This document shows positions 54,106 to 64,000 of a DNA stretch of 64,000 bases, piece by piece (position 1 is the stretch's first letter; each line of letters begins with the position of its first letter). Origin of the DNA: Trifolium pratense (lineage: Eukaryota; Streptophyta; Magnoliopsida; Fabales; Fabaceae). The position numbers and the translations under genes were made by a program. The notes under the pieces were generated by a model that saw nothing but the letters and a program-made list of their open reading frames with translations, was not told where the DNA came from and made no database searches. Location of the stretch: positions 67,503,257 through 67,567,256 of the forward strand of contig NC_060060.1 in assembly GCF_020283565.1 (NCBI RefSeq). Direction: 5' to 3'.

Positions 54106-56240
54106 TGTAACACCCTAACCCATACTACCCTTAAAAACGTAATTTTAAAAACTTTTCAACAAGTGTAAAGGCAGAGTGCCACGCGGTAATTAAAACACAA
54201 GCATACACACAGAGCATCATGAAGTTTAACATGAAAAGCAACAGCGGATTCAATCTAACCAAGCATGCATATATATACATAAGCCATATTCATCCCTAAG
54301 GATGTCACTTATACAAGAACTAGCATATCAAAAGGTAACACCGATATACGATGAAATCCAAGCGTAATCCCCGACTCGATGTTACATTACCAGAGCATTT
54401 ACTATTTACAAACTCTAACCAAAAGCTAGTACTAACAGGAGAAATCTATGCTAAGTCTCCTCACCAAAAGGTACTTCAACACCACGCTAAAACAGCAGTC
54501 TAAACGTTGGCACAGTCCTCGGCCTGAATATCTGAACCCCCAAAGGTCCAGCAAATAACACAAAGCAGAGAGTTAGAAAACATAATCGCATAACATACGA
54601 GCATAAGAAAGGTCTTACACTTTCGAACTACATCATACATATTCTAACTCACGCCAAAAACATCGCACTAAACAATTATCAATTAATAAAGTTCAACACA
54701 ATTCAACCCAATAATGTCACATACCATTTATCAAATATATGCGCATTTACCCTAAGGTATCTAATGCCAATTAATTCACTGTCATGCCATCCCTAGACAT
54801 AACTAAATGCATGTGGTACCAAGGTGTCTCACCAACGGTGGACCAAGAACAGTTTTATATCTTGCTGGATATGTCGGAACTTACCGAACCATCTTATCTC
54901 CCTTGGATAAGCCAACACAGTTTTATATCCTGTTGGATAGCAACTCCGGACTCATGGATTCATCTAATCCGATCCTCGGCTTCATTATGGACACATAAAC
55001 CATTTTCGTTATTGGAACCCAAGTTTCCAATGTTCACATACAATCATGAATGCATGTATGCATACACATATCAACCATATGATATCCTCTAGCTCGAAGC
55101 TACTCTTTTATGAATGCGGGAACACAATCCTAACACATTCACTTAACATTACAAATTAATGCCAAAACATAACATTGCTCACTTTAAGCTACAACTTATT
55201 GCATACACGTTTAACAATCATATAACGATTAACAATAAGCATTAACAGTATCAACAATCATGTAAGGATACCCTTAAACCATGTTACAAGTGCCTAATCA
55301 CACTTACAAACATCAACAAAAATTGCTGTCACAGAGGCCTTCGCTAAGCGAAGCCTCAGCGAGACATGGCGAACCTCACCAGGAAGTCACCTGCTCATGG
55401 CGAGCATTGGCGAGCTTCAACGAACATGTTCGCTACAGCGAACTCCTGGTCGCTTAGCGAACTATACCAGAAAAATATCTGTTCTTGAGTTTCAATAAGG
55501 CGGTTTAACATTGAATCAACTCAAAAATTCATTCAAACATGTTATAAATTCTTATAAACAGCTATTTCAAGCATATATGGTATCAAGGAACATTAATCAT
55601 CCCTTCCAAACATCCAAATACCTCAAACAATCAAAATCATGCCAATTACTTGGGTTTTAAGCAACTTTCATAAACTTTTTCAATATGATCCAAACACATA
55701 CATATTTTTCATGGAATCAAGCTAGTGATTAACACATACAAAGTGATGATGAAGAACATCACACTCACATACAAAAGCTTAATCAAAAGTCTAAAAGAAA
55801 TCGAGTGGGAGAGTTCGGGAATGGAGACATAGACAATCTCCCCTCTCCTTGCCACTCAAGAATCATGAATTCTAATCTCTTACCTTAAGCAAAGATGATG
55901 ATCCAAGCCTTTCCTCTCCTCTCTTGCTCGTGATTCTCCTAGCCAAAACCCTAGCTTAGCTTTGCTCTTGCTCTTACTCACTCAAACTCAAAGAAATGAA
56001 TTGTGATACTATTCATGTGTTTGACTTGCTACTTATACTACTTTCCATTGTCATGAACCAAGCCCAAATGGCTTAGGCCCATTGCCTCTCACGCCCATTA
56101 AGCCCAAAACAAAGGTTCTCGCGTCTAATAACTTACGCTCGGCTAAATAATTATTCGCCGCTCACTAAAATAATAAAAGCCAATTAATAAATAAAATAAC
56201 ATTTAATAAAATATACGAATACGAAAAATGGGTCGTTACA
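54106..56240 (-). repeat. 3' LTR of copy B (2135 bp)
   Basis: Downstream LTR in element sense; TGTAACG..GGTGTTACA on the minus strand. It has one 88-bp palindromic unit where LTR A has two (the region around 55345-55470). Confidence 0.96.
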
Positions 56241-59200
56241 ATCCTACCCCCCTTAAAAGAATTTCGCCCTCGAAATTACCTAGAAACAGATCGGGATAAG
56301 AATCTCTCATCTTGCTTTCCAGCTCCCACGTTGCATTCTCACCAGCCGGTCCTCCCCACACGACTTTCACGGATGCAATCTCTTTGTTTCTCAACCTCTT
56401 CACTTCTCTTCCTTCGATCCTCAAAGGCACAGTCTCGATGGTCAAGTCATCCCTCACTTGAACATCGTCCGATTCAATCACGTGTGTCGGATCAGACACA
56501 TACTTGCGCAACTGTGATACATGGAAAACATCGTGCAAATTCGCCAATGATGGCGGTAATGCAATCCTATACGCAACTTTCCCAACTCGCTTCAAAATCT
56601 CAAACGGTCCAATAAACCTCGACGTCAACTTCCTTGACTTCAACGCACGTCCTACTCCAGTAGTCGATGTAACTCGTAGGAATACATGATCCCCTTCTTG
56701 GAATTCAATGTCCTTCCTCCTCTTATCATGATAACTCTTCTGTCGACTCTGAGACGCTTTCATCTTCTCACGAATCATCCGAATCTTCTCTGTTGTTTCT
56801 TGTACAATCTCTGGTCCAAGAATTGCACCTTCTCCAGTTTCATACCAACACAGAGGTGTCCTACACCTTCTCCCATACAAAGCCTCAAACGGTGCCATTC
56901 CGATACTAGAATGATAACTGTTGTTGTATATAAACTCTACCAACGGCAAACAAGAATCCCAATTCACGTTTTGTTCCAAAACACAAGCCCTCAACAAATC
57001 CTCTAAGGATTGTATCGTCCTCTCCGACTGACCATCTATCTGAGGATGATAAGCTGAACTCAACCTCAACTTCGTTCCTAAAGCTTCTTGCAAGCTTTCC
57101 CAAAATCTCGAAGTAAATCTCGGATCTCTATCCGAAATAATACTTGTTGGAATACCATGTAGCTTCACAATCTGCTCCACATAAATCTCGGCCAACTTAG
57201 GCACCAAAGTACCTTTCCTGATAGCAATGAAGTGAGCACACTTCGTCAGACGATCTACTACTACCCAAATCACCTCGTTACCTTTCTTGGTCTTCGGTAA
57301 ACCTCCCACAAAATCCATTGCAATGCTATCCCATTTCCATTCGGGTATAAACATTGGTTGCAACAAACCAAACGGCTTCTGATGTTCAATCTTCGATTTC
57401 TGACAAGTTAAGCATGAATAAACGAATTCAGAAATTTGCCTCTTCATTCCCGGCCACCAAAATAACTTCCTCAAATCCTGATACATCTTGGTTACTCCAG
57501 GATGAATACTCAAACCACTTCTGTGACCTTCTTCCATGATCATTCTCTTCAATTCGGGTACATCTGGTACACAAACTCTTCCTTGAAATCTCATGACTCC
57601 ACCTTCGTCAATCTTGATATTGATCTCTTTGCCTTCATTGATGAGTACCATCTTCTCCATCAATTTCTTATCCGATTTCTGACGTTCTTTAATATCTTCA
57701 AGAAAAGGATTCGTCAATCTTAACATTCCAAGCTTCACACTTGAAGAAGTAACCTCACACACAAGACTCAAGTCTCGGAATTCTTCAATCAACTCTAACT
57801 CTTTCACCATCAATGATGACATATGCAAAGTTTTCCTACTTAATGCATCAGCCACCACATTGGCTTTTCCGGGGTGATAACTCAAATCAAAATCGTAGTC
57901 CTTTAAGAATTCGAGCCATCTTCGTTGCCTCATATTCAACTCCTTCTGGTCGAATAAGTATTTCAGACTCTTGTGATCACTGAAAACTTCAAACCTCGAT
58001 CCATACAAGTAGTGTCTCCACACTTTCAAAGCAAACACCACTGCGGCTAACTCCAAATCATGAGTTGGATAGTTCCTCTCGTGAACCTTCAGTTGCCTTG
58101 AAGCATATGCTACCACATTACCCCCTTGCATAAGCACTCCACCAAGTCCTAACTTCGAAGCATCGCAATACACGACGAACGACTCTTTGGCATCAGGTAA
58201 AATCAACACGGGTGCAGTAGTCAATCTTCTCTTGAGCTCTTGGAAACTCTTCTCACAAATACTATCCCAAACAAACGCTTGATCTTTCCTCGTCAACTTG
58301 GTTAACGGTAAAGCCAACTTCGAAAAACCTTCGATGAATCTTCTATAATAACCGGCTAAACCAAGGAAACTTCTAATCTCAGAAACAGATTTCGGCGTTC
58401 CCCACTGTGACACAGCGTCAACCTTCGCAGGATCTACCGCGATTCCTCCACTTGAAATTATATGCCCTAGGAAACTCACTTCTTTCATCCAAAATTCACA
58501 CTTTGACAACTTGGCATACAACTTCTTCTCCTTCAAGACTTGCAAAACAATCCTCAAGTGCTCTTCGTGCTCTTCCTCGGATTTTGAGTAAATCAAAATG
58601 TCGTCGATGAACACCACCACGAATCTATCCAAAAATGAATGGAAAATTCGGTTCATATACTCCATGAAAACTCCGAGTGCATTGGTCACACCAAACGGCA
58701 TAACTGAATACTCGTAGTGCCCATACCTCGTCCTGAATGCAGTCTTAGGTATGTCTTCCGTCTTCACTCTAATCTGATGGTATCCAGATCTTAAATCGAT
58801 CTTACTAAACACGCAAGCTCCAACTAGTTGATCCATCAAATCATCTATCCTCGGAAGTGGATATTTATTCTTGATCGTCACTTTGTTCAACTGACGATAG
58901 TCTATACATAATCTCATGCTTCCATCTTTCTTCTTCACAAGCAATACCGGTGCTCCCCATGGCGAAACACTCGGTCGAACAAACCTCTTTTCAAGCAGCT
59001 CTTCAAGTTGCTTCTTCAACTCATTCAACTCTGACGCTGACATTCGATACGGCGCCATCGATATCGGACTAGTTCCAGGTACTAGGTCGATAGAAAACTC
59101 TACCTCTCGCTTTGGAGGCACGTCAGATATATCATCCGGAAACACATCTGGGAATTCACAAACGATCGGTAACTCTTCTACCTTAACTCCTCCTTCGAGT

Positions 59201-60600
59201 TTCAATGATGCAAACATCATGAACATCTCGGCATGTTCTTTCAACGCTTCCGATACTTCCTTCCCGCTCATCAAATGCAAGTTCTCCTCCGACTTCGGAA
59301 AAACAACGGCCTTCTCACGACAGTTGATATGAATTCGGTTGAAGATTAACCAATTCATACCAAAAATTACATCCATACCACTAAGTGGAATACACACTAA
59401 ATCCATACCAAAGTGCCTACCAAAAATGGTTACGGGGCAATTACGACATACTTGTCGGGTAATCACTGAACCATTAGCAGGAGTTTCTATTTCCATCCTA
59501 CCCGTCATATCCGTTAAAGGAATACTAAGACGCTTCGCACAATCCAAAGAAATAAAAGAATGCGTCGCTCCCGTATCTATAATCGCAATTAAAGGAGTGT
59601 CATAGATGAAACACGTACCTCTAATGAGATTGTCCTCAAGGCTAGCATCCTCTCCACTCAAAGCAAAAACCTTGCCCATCACCTTCTTGGGCTTCTTACA
59701 AGTCGGACTCTTGTGGCCTTCTTCACCACAATTGAAACACACCACTTTTACTCTGCAAGCTTCGGTCTTGTGGCCTAGCTTTCCACAATTCTTACACCTA
59801 TCTCCCTTCTTCGGGCAATCATAAGACATATGACCCCGTTCTCCACAGTTGTAACAATTCCCATTCACCGGCTTCTTACCACCACTTGTATTCCCTTTAC
59901 CGCGGTTGTCATAAGGTTTTCCGCGCTCTTGTCCTTTCCCTTTTCGGTCGTTCACAGCTTTGTAGTAGTTCACCTTTGCCCTACCATCTTCATCACAGAT
60001 CCTACTCTTGTTCACAAGGGTCGCAAAATCCCTTATCTGTGAAAATCCAATCATATGTTTAATGTCTGGACGTAGACCACTTTCAAACTTCACGCACTTG
60101 TCGTTCTCCGCTTCCAAAGTGTTGTAATGCGGACTAAACGCACACAAAGTCTCAAACTTGACGGCATAGTCAGCTACCGTCATATTTCCCTGTTTCAACT
60201 CCATGAATTCCACCACTTTCTTGTTCTTCACATCAACAGGAAAATACTTAACCAAAAATTCTCTTTTAAACATTGCCCATGGTATAGCCATACCACCGGG
60301 TCCTAGCCTCAACTTGGCGTTCTTCTACCACACGTTCGCTTCCTCGCGCAACACATATGTTCCAAGGGTTATCTTCCCTTCCTCGGAACAATCCATTGCT
60401 TCAAAAATTATTTCAAGTTCCTCCAGCCACTTGTGAGCTCCATCCGGGTTGTAACCTCCGGTAAATGTTGGCGGTTTCTGCTTCATGAACCGTTCCAACC
60501 TCATCTCTACCTCTCTTCCAGGTTGATGATCTCTAACCACTATGTTGGTGAGTGCGGCCAAAGCCTCCGCAATCTGGGCATTCGTTCTCGCAGCAGCCAT
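56236..60600 (-). pseudogene. gag-pol of copy B with one amber stop in gag
   Basis: From ATG 60600 (MAAARTNAQIAEALAALT) the frame is open except for a TAG at 60325-60327 directly after EEANVW; it continues in phase with [16 protein letters not shown] to the TAA at 56236-56238. Gag domain: [31 protein letters not shown]. Three zinc knuckles follow ([42 protein letters not shown]). Then protease [21 protein letters not shown], RNase [11 protein letters not shown], integrase WVVVDRLTK / ISDRDPRF / [10 protein letters not shown], and the chromodomain-like end. A Trp codon to TAG change would explain the break. Integrase reads HPQIDGQ where copy A and most relatives read HPQTDGQ. The stop codon uses LTR bases. 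Confidence 0.93.
56242..56254 (-). other. polypurine tract of copy B
   Basis: AAGGGGGGTAGGA on the minus strand, next to the 3' LTR, identical to copy A. Confidence 0.85.
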
Positions 60601-60707
60601 GATTCCTGAACGAATCACAACTAGACGTTAGAAAGTACTAACAGTGTTCCCTACACATGCTCATACGGGGAAAAGAAAAGTCCTAATTGGTTCACACGAA
60701 CCGACCT

Positions 60708-60719
60708 GCTCTGATACCA
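60708..60719 (-). other. primer binding site of copy B, initiator tRNA-Met type
   Basis: The minus strand reads TGGTATCAGAGC four bases inside the 5' LTR, followed by AGGTCGGTTCG. Standard initiator tRNA-Met complement. Confidence 0.93.
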
Positions 60720-60723
60720 CTAT

Positions 60724-62858
60724 TGTAACACCCTAACCCATACTACCCTTAAAAACGTAATTTTAAAAACTTTTCAACAAGTGTAAAGGCAGAGTGCCAC
60801 GCGGTAATTAAAACACAAGCATACACACAGAGCATCATGAAGTTTAACATGAAAAGCAACAGCGGATTCAATCTAACCAAGCATGCATATATATACATAA
60901 GCCATATTCATCCCTAAGGATGTCACTTATACAAGAACTAGCATATCAAAAGGTAACACCGATATACGATGAAATCCAAGCGTAATCCCCGACTCGATGT
61001 TACATTACCAGAGCATTTACTATTTACAAACTCTAACCAAAAGCTAGTACTAACAGGAGAAATCTATGCTAAGTCTCCTCACCAAAAGGTACTTCAACAC
61101 CACGCTAAAACAGCAGTCTAAACGTTGGCACAGTCCTCGGCCTGAATATCTGAACCCCCAAAGGTCCAGCAAATAACACAAAGCAGAGAGTTAGAAAACA
61201 TAATCGCATAACATACGAGCATAAGAAAGGTCTTACACTTTCGAACTACATCATACATATTCTAACTCACGCCAAAAACATCGCACTAAACAATTATCAA
61301 TTAATAAAGTTCAACACAATTCAACCCAATAATGTCACATACCATTTATCAAATATATGCGCATTTACCCTAAGGTATCTAATGCCAATTAATTCACTGT
61401 CATGCCATCCCTAGACATAACTAAATGCATGTGGTACCAAGGTGTCTCACCAACGGTGGACCAAGAACAGTTTTATATCTTGCTGGATATGTCGGAACTT
61501 ACCGAACCATCTTATCTCCCTTGGATAAGCCAACACAGTTTTATATCCTGTTGGATAGCAACTCCGGACTCATGGATTCATCTAATCCGATCCTCGGCTT
61601 CATTATGGACACATAAACCATTTTCGTTATTGGAACCCAAGTTTCCAATGTTCACATACAATCATGAATGCATGTATGCATACACATATCAACCATATGA
61701 TATCCTCTAGCTCGAAGCTACTCTTTTATGAATGCGGGAACACAATCCTAACACATTCACTTAACATTACAAATTAATGCCAAAACATAACATTGCTCAC
61801 TTTAAGCTACAACTTATTGCATACACGTTTAACAATCATATAACGATTAACAATAAGCATTAACAGTATCAACAATCATGTAAGGATACCCTTAAACCAT
61901 GTTACAAGTGCCTAATCACACTTACAAACATCAACAAAAATTGCTGTCACAGAGGCCTTCGCTAAGCGAAGCCTCAGCGAGACATGGCGAACCTCACCAG
62001 GAAGTCACCTGCTCATGGCGAGCATTGGCGAGCTTCAACGAACATGTTCGCTACAGCGAACTCCTGGTCGCTTAGCGAACTATACCAGAAAAATATCTGT
62101 TCTTGAGTTTCAATAAGGCGGTTTAACATTGAATCAACTCAAAAATTCATTCAAACATGTTATAAATTCTTATAAACAGCTATTTCAAGCATATATGGTA
62201 TCAAGGAACATTAATCATCCCTTCCAAACATCCAAATACCTCAAACAATCAAAATCATGCCAATTACTTGGGTTTTAAGCAACTTTCATAAACTTTTTCA
62301 ATATGATCCAAACACATACATATTTTTCATGGAATCAAGCTAGTGATTAACACATACAAAGTGATGATGAAGAACATCACACTCACATACAAAAGCTTAA
62401 TCAAAAGTCTAAAAGAAATCGAGTGGGAGAGTTCGGGAATGGAGACATAGACAATCTCCCCTCTCCTTGCCACTCAAGAATCATGAATTCTAATCTCTTA
62501 CCTTAAGCAAAGATGATGATCCAAGCCTTTCCTCTCCTCTCTTGCTCGTGATTCTCCTAGCCAAAACCCTAGCTTAGCTTTGCTCTTGCTCTTACTCACT
62601 CAAACTCAAAGAAATGAATTGTGATACTATTCATGTGTTTGACTTGCTACTTATACTACTTTCCATTGTCATGAACCAAGCCCAAATGGCTTAGGCCCAT
62701 TGCCTCTCACGCCCATTAAGCCCAAAACAAAGGTTCTCGCGTCTAATAACTTACGCTCGGCTAAATAATTATTCGCCGCTCACTAAAATAATAAAAGCCA
62801 ATTAATAAATAAAATAACATTTAATAAAATATACGAATACGAAAAATGGGTCGTTACA
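60724..62858 (-). repeat. 5' LTR of copy B (2135 bp)
   Basis: Upstream LTR in element sense, same length as the 3' LTR and the same ends. It adjoins the GATAC duplication at 62859. Confidence 0.96.
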
Positions 62859-62902
62859 GATACCCTCTAGGTATAGATCAAATTGTCATCGCTAATTTAC
62901 CC

Positions 62903-63260
62903 TACTTTTAATATCTCAAGATGTTATAGATATCTTAGTTTATTAAATCTAACTTATGCTGTTTTTGATTTTGAAAAATTTTATTGATGCCTTAATCAGA
63001 ATATCTTAATATTTATGCTACTTTTGATATATGAAAATATTGTAGACATCTTAGTTGAAATTTCTTAGTATTTACCTTGCATTTGATATATAAAAATGTT
63101 AAAGACATCTTAGTCTAAATATTTTAGTATTTACACTACTTTTAATATTTGAAAATGTCATACACATGTTAGTGTCAATTTGTTACTATTTATTTCATTT
63201 TTTATATCTTAAAATGTGTTATACTTGAATCCAAATCTTTTATTATTTACATCAGTTTTC
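62903..63260 (+). repeat. degenerate ~75-80-bp tandem array
   Basis: About five units share a TTAGTATTTAC-CTACTTTTGATAT-TGAAAATGTTATAGACATCT consensus (near 62903, 62980, 63055, 63130, 63195). The left flank of the hAT element (53580-53657, ending CACTATTTACCC) fits the same phrase as CTATTTACCC/TACTTTTAATATC. The array was therefore split by the hAT insertion and its left part lies at 53580-53657. Confidence 0.7.
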
Positions 63261-64000
63261 ATATAATTTTTTTGTTGTAAATATGATTATAAAGAGAATA
63301 AAAATTTAACAAATTGTTGTTATCCCAAAATTTTAGTAGAATATTGTTATCAATTGATAAAATAAGTTTAGTTTCAAGTTTTAAAAGTGTGTACAGCTTA
63401 CTTTATGGTTGATATTTAATTCATGATAAAGTCTTTATAATAATAAATTAATAGAAGGATAATTAGTAAAATCTTGTGTGTTTATTTTAAATTTTTTCTT
63501 TTTTGTAAATTGATTACATTATCATATTTCTAATTTTATAATTTATTAAATGTTGAGATAAATGTTATTTTTTTTATAGTTTATTATTTTAGTTAATTAT
63601 TCATTAAGTGTTTTTTTCTATTTGGATTGGTTTGACAAAAAATAAATGAATTGTGACCTTAAAATGTTTGAAACTTAATGAATTAATCTGAAACAAAAAA
63701 ATTTAGATTAATCTATAAATGTTTATTTAACTCTTAATTTTTTTTTAGGTGGTAATTTATTTAGTTTTTGTGGATGTTTGGTATCATTTATTGTTGATTT
63801 TTAAGATGTTATAATTTCTAAATAGTTTAACCTAGAATTTCCTTAATTGAGTATTAATATGGTTAGTGCTTTTATTTGTGTAGTCTACTCAACAAATTTG
63901 TGATGATTTGGTTATCACCATCAAGGAGTGAAAAAAAGCCTCAAGTAGTCACTCACTGCTTATCACCATTAATGCATATGTCTAATACTTCCATAGTTAA
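63261..64000. other. intergenic, no gene recognised
   Basis: Very AT-rich with long T and A runs; no frame, RNA gene or repeat could be supported. Confidence 0.5.

Larger units (their letters stand above)
54106..62858 (-). mobile_element. complete Ty3/gypsy chromovirus copy B (8753 bp)
   Basis: Two 2135-bp LTRs (54106-56240 and 60724-62858) bound an internal region with primer site, gag-pol and purine tract. The 5-bp target duplication GATAC (54101-54105 and 62859-62863) is perfect. By eye the two LTRs show no difference in the stretches compared, and the derived open frames in them are identical, so insertion was very recent. It belongs to the same family as copy A at 1-5644, in opposite orientation. 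Confidence 0.97.
53658..62894. mobile_element. hAT-like non-autonomous element (479 bp) carrying nested LTR copy B
   Basis: Ends TAGGGATCGCAATGGGTAGG and, inverted, TAGCGATGACAATTTGATCT (TAGnGATnnCAAT shared). A perfect 8-bp target duplication ATTTACCC lies at 53650-53657 and 62895-62902, the size expected for hAT. The interior is rich in GGGTACCC / ACCCATACCCG words that can fold. Removing LTR element B and one GATAC leaves 479 bp. No transposase is encoded. Confidence 0.85.

Noticed and set aside
56331..60436. Series of frames on the + strand across copy B, and mirror frames on the minus strand across copy A
   Set aside because: Antisense shadows of gag-pol.

Overview
This window is plant nuclear DNA, AT-rich and dominated by transposable elements. 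The repeat types (Ty3/gypsy chromoviruses, a Ty1/copia element, an L1-type LINE fragment with a zinc-binding RT tail, two tRNA-derived SINEs, Stowaway-like MITEs, Mutator-type TIR elements with 9-bp target duplications, Helitron-like hairpins and intron-bearing RPA1-like genes) look like a papilionoid legume related to clover, medic or vetch. That assignment is inference from repeat style, not a database match.

Layout. 1-5644: 3' half of a Ty3/gypsy chromovirus (copy A, + strand) with a 2223-bp LTR. 5645-10600: Helitron-like territory with a broken RPA1/DUF223 gene, a ~1 kb tandem duplication and several CCCGTGC..GCACGGG hairpins. 10600-15000: poor intergenic DNA with a MITE fragment, a LINE RNase H remnant and a C-rich tandem repeat. 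15000-22800: what looks like a spliced host gene of unknown function, split by a complete Reina-like chromovirus (copy C, 15859-21256, - strand, TSD GGCTC) with one intact 1572-codon gag-pol frame and a primer binding site that appears to match tRNA-Tyr. 22800-31600: intergenic; a 267-bp tandem duplication whose first copy carries a 3.2-kb Mutator-like element and a 175-bp MITE at one target site, while the second copy keeps the empty site; two SINEs follow. 31681-41341: a 5'-truncated LINE (- strand) split by a complete 8.4-kb copia element (32393-40757, + strand) with an intact 1324-aa polyprotein. 41342-48200: a dense MITE/Mutator field. 48291-50714: an RPA1-like gene with seven clean exons and a 3' end damaged by two frameshifts. 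50968-51365: a hairpin MITE. 53650-63260: a three-level nest, in which a degenerate ~75-80-bp tandem array is interrupted by a 479-bp hAT-like element (TSD ATTTACCC), itself interrupted by a complete copy of the copy A family (copy B, 54106-62858, - strand, TSD GATAC). 63260-64000: AT-rich with no recognised gene.

Few sequences here serve the host. The best candidates are the RPA1-like locus, whose family binds single-stranded DNA and whose plant copies are often Helitron-associated, and the unnamed split gene around 15-22.8 kb. The three full-length LTR elements are young by structure: equal-length LTRs, near or apparent identity, and recognisable target duplications. Copies C and the copia element keep complete coding frames. 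Copy B is one nonsense codon short of an open gag-pol.
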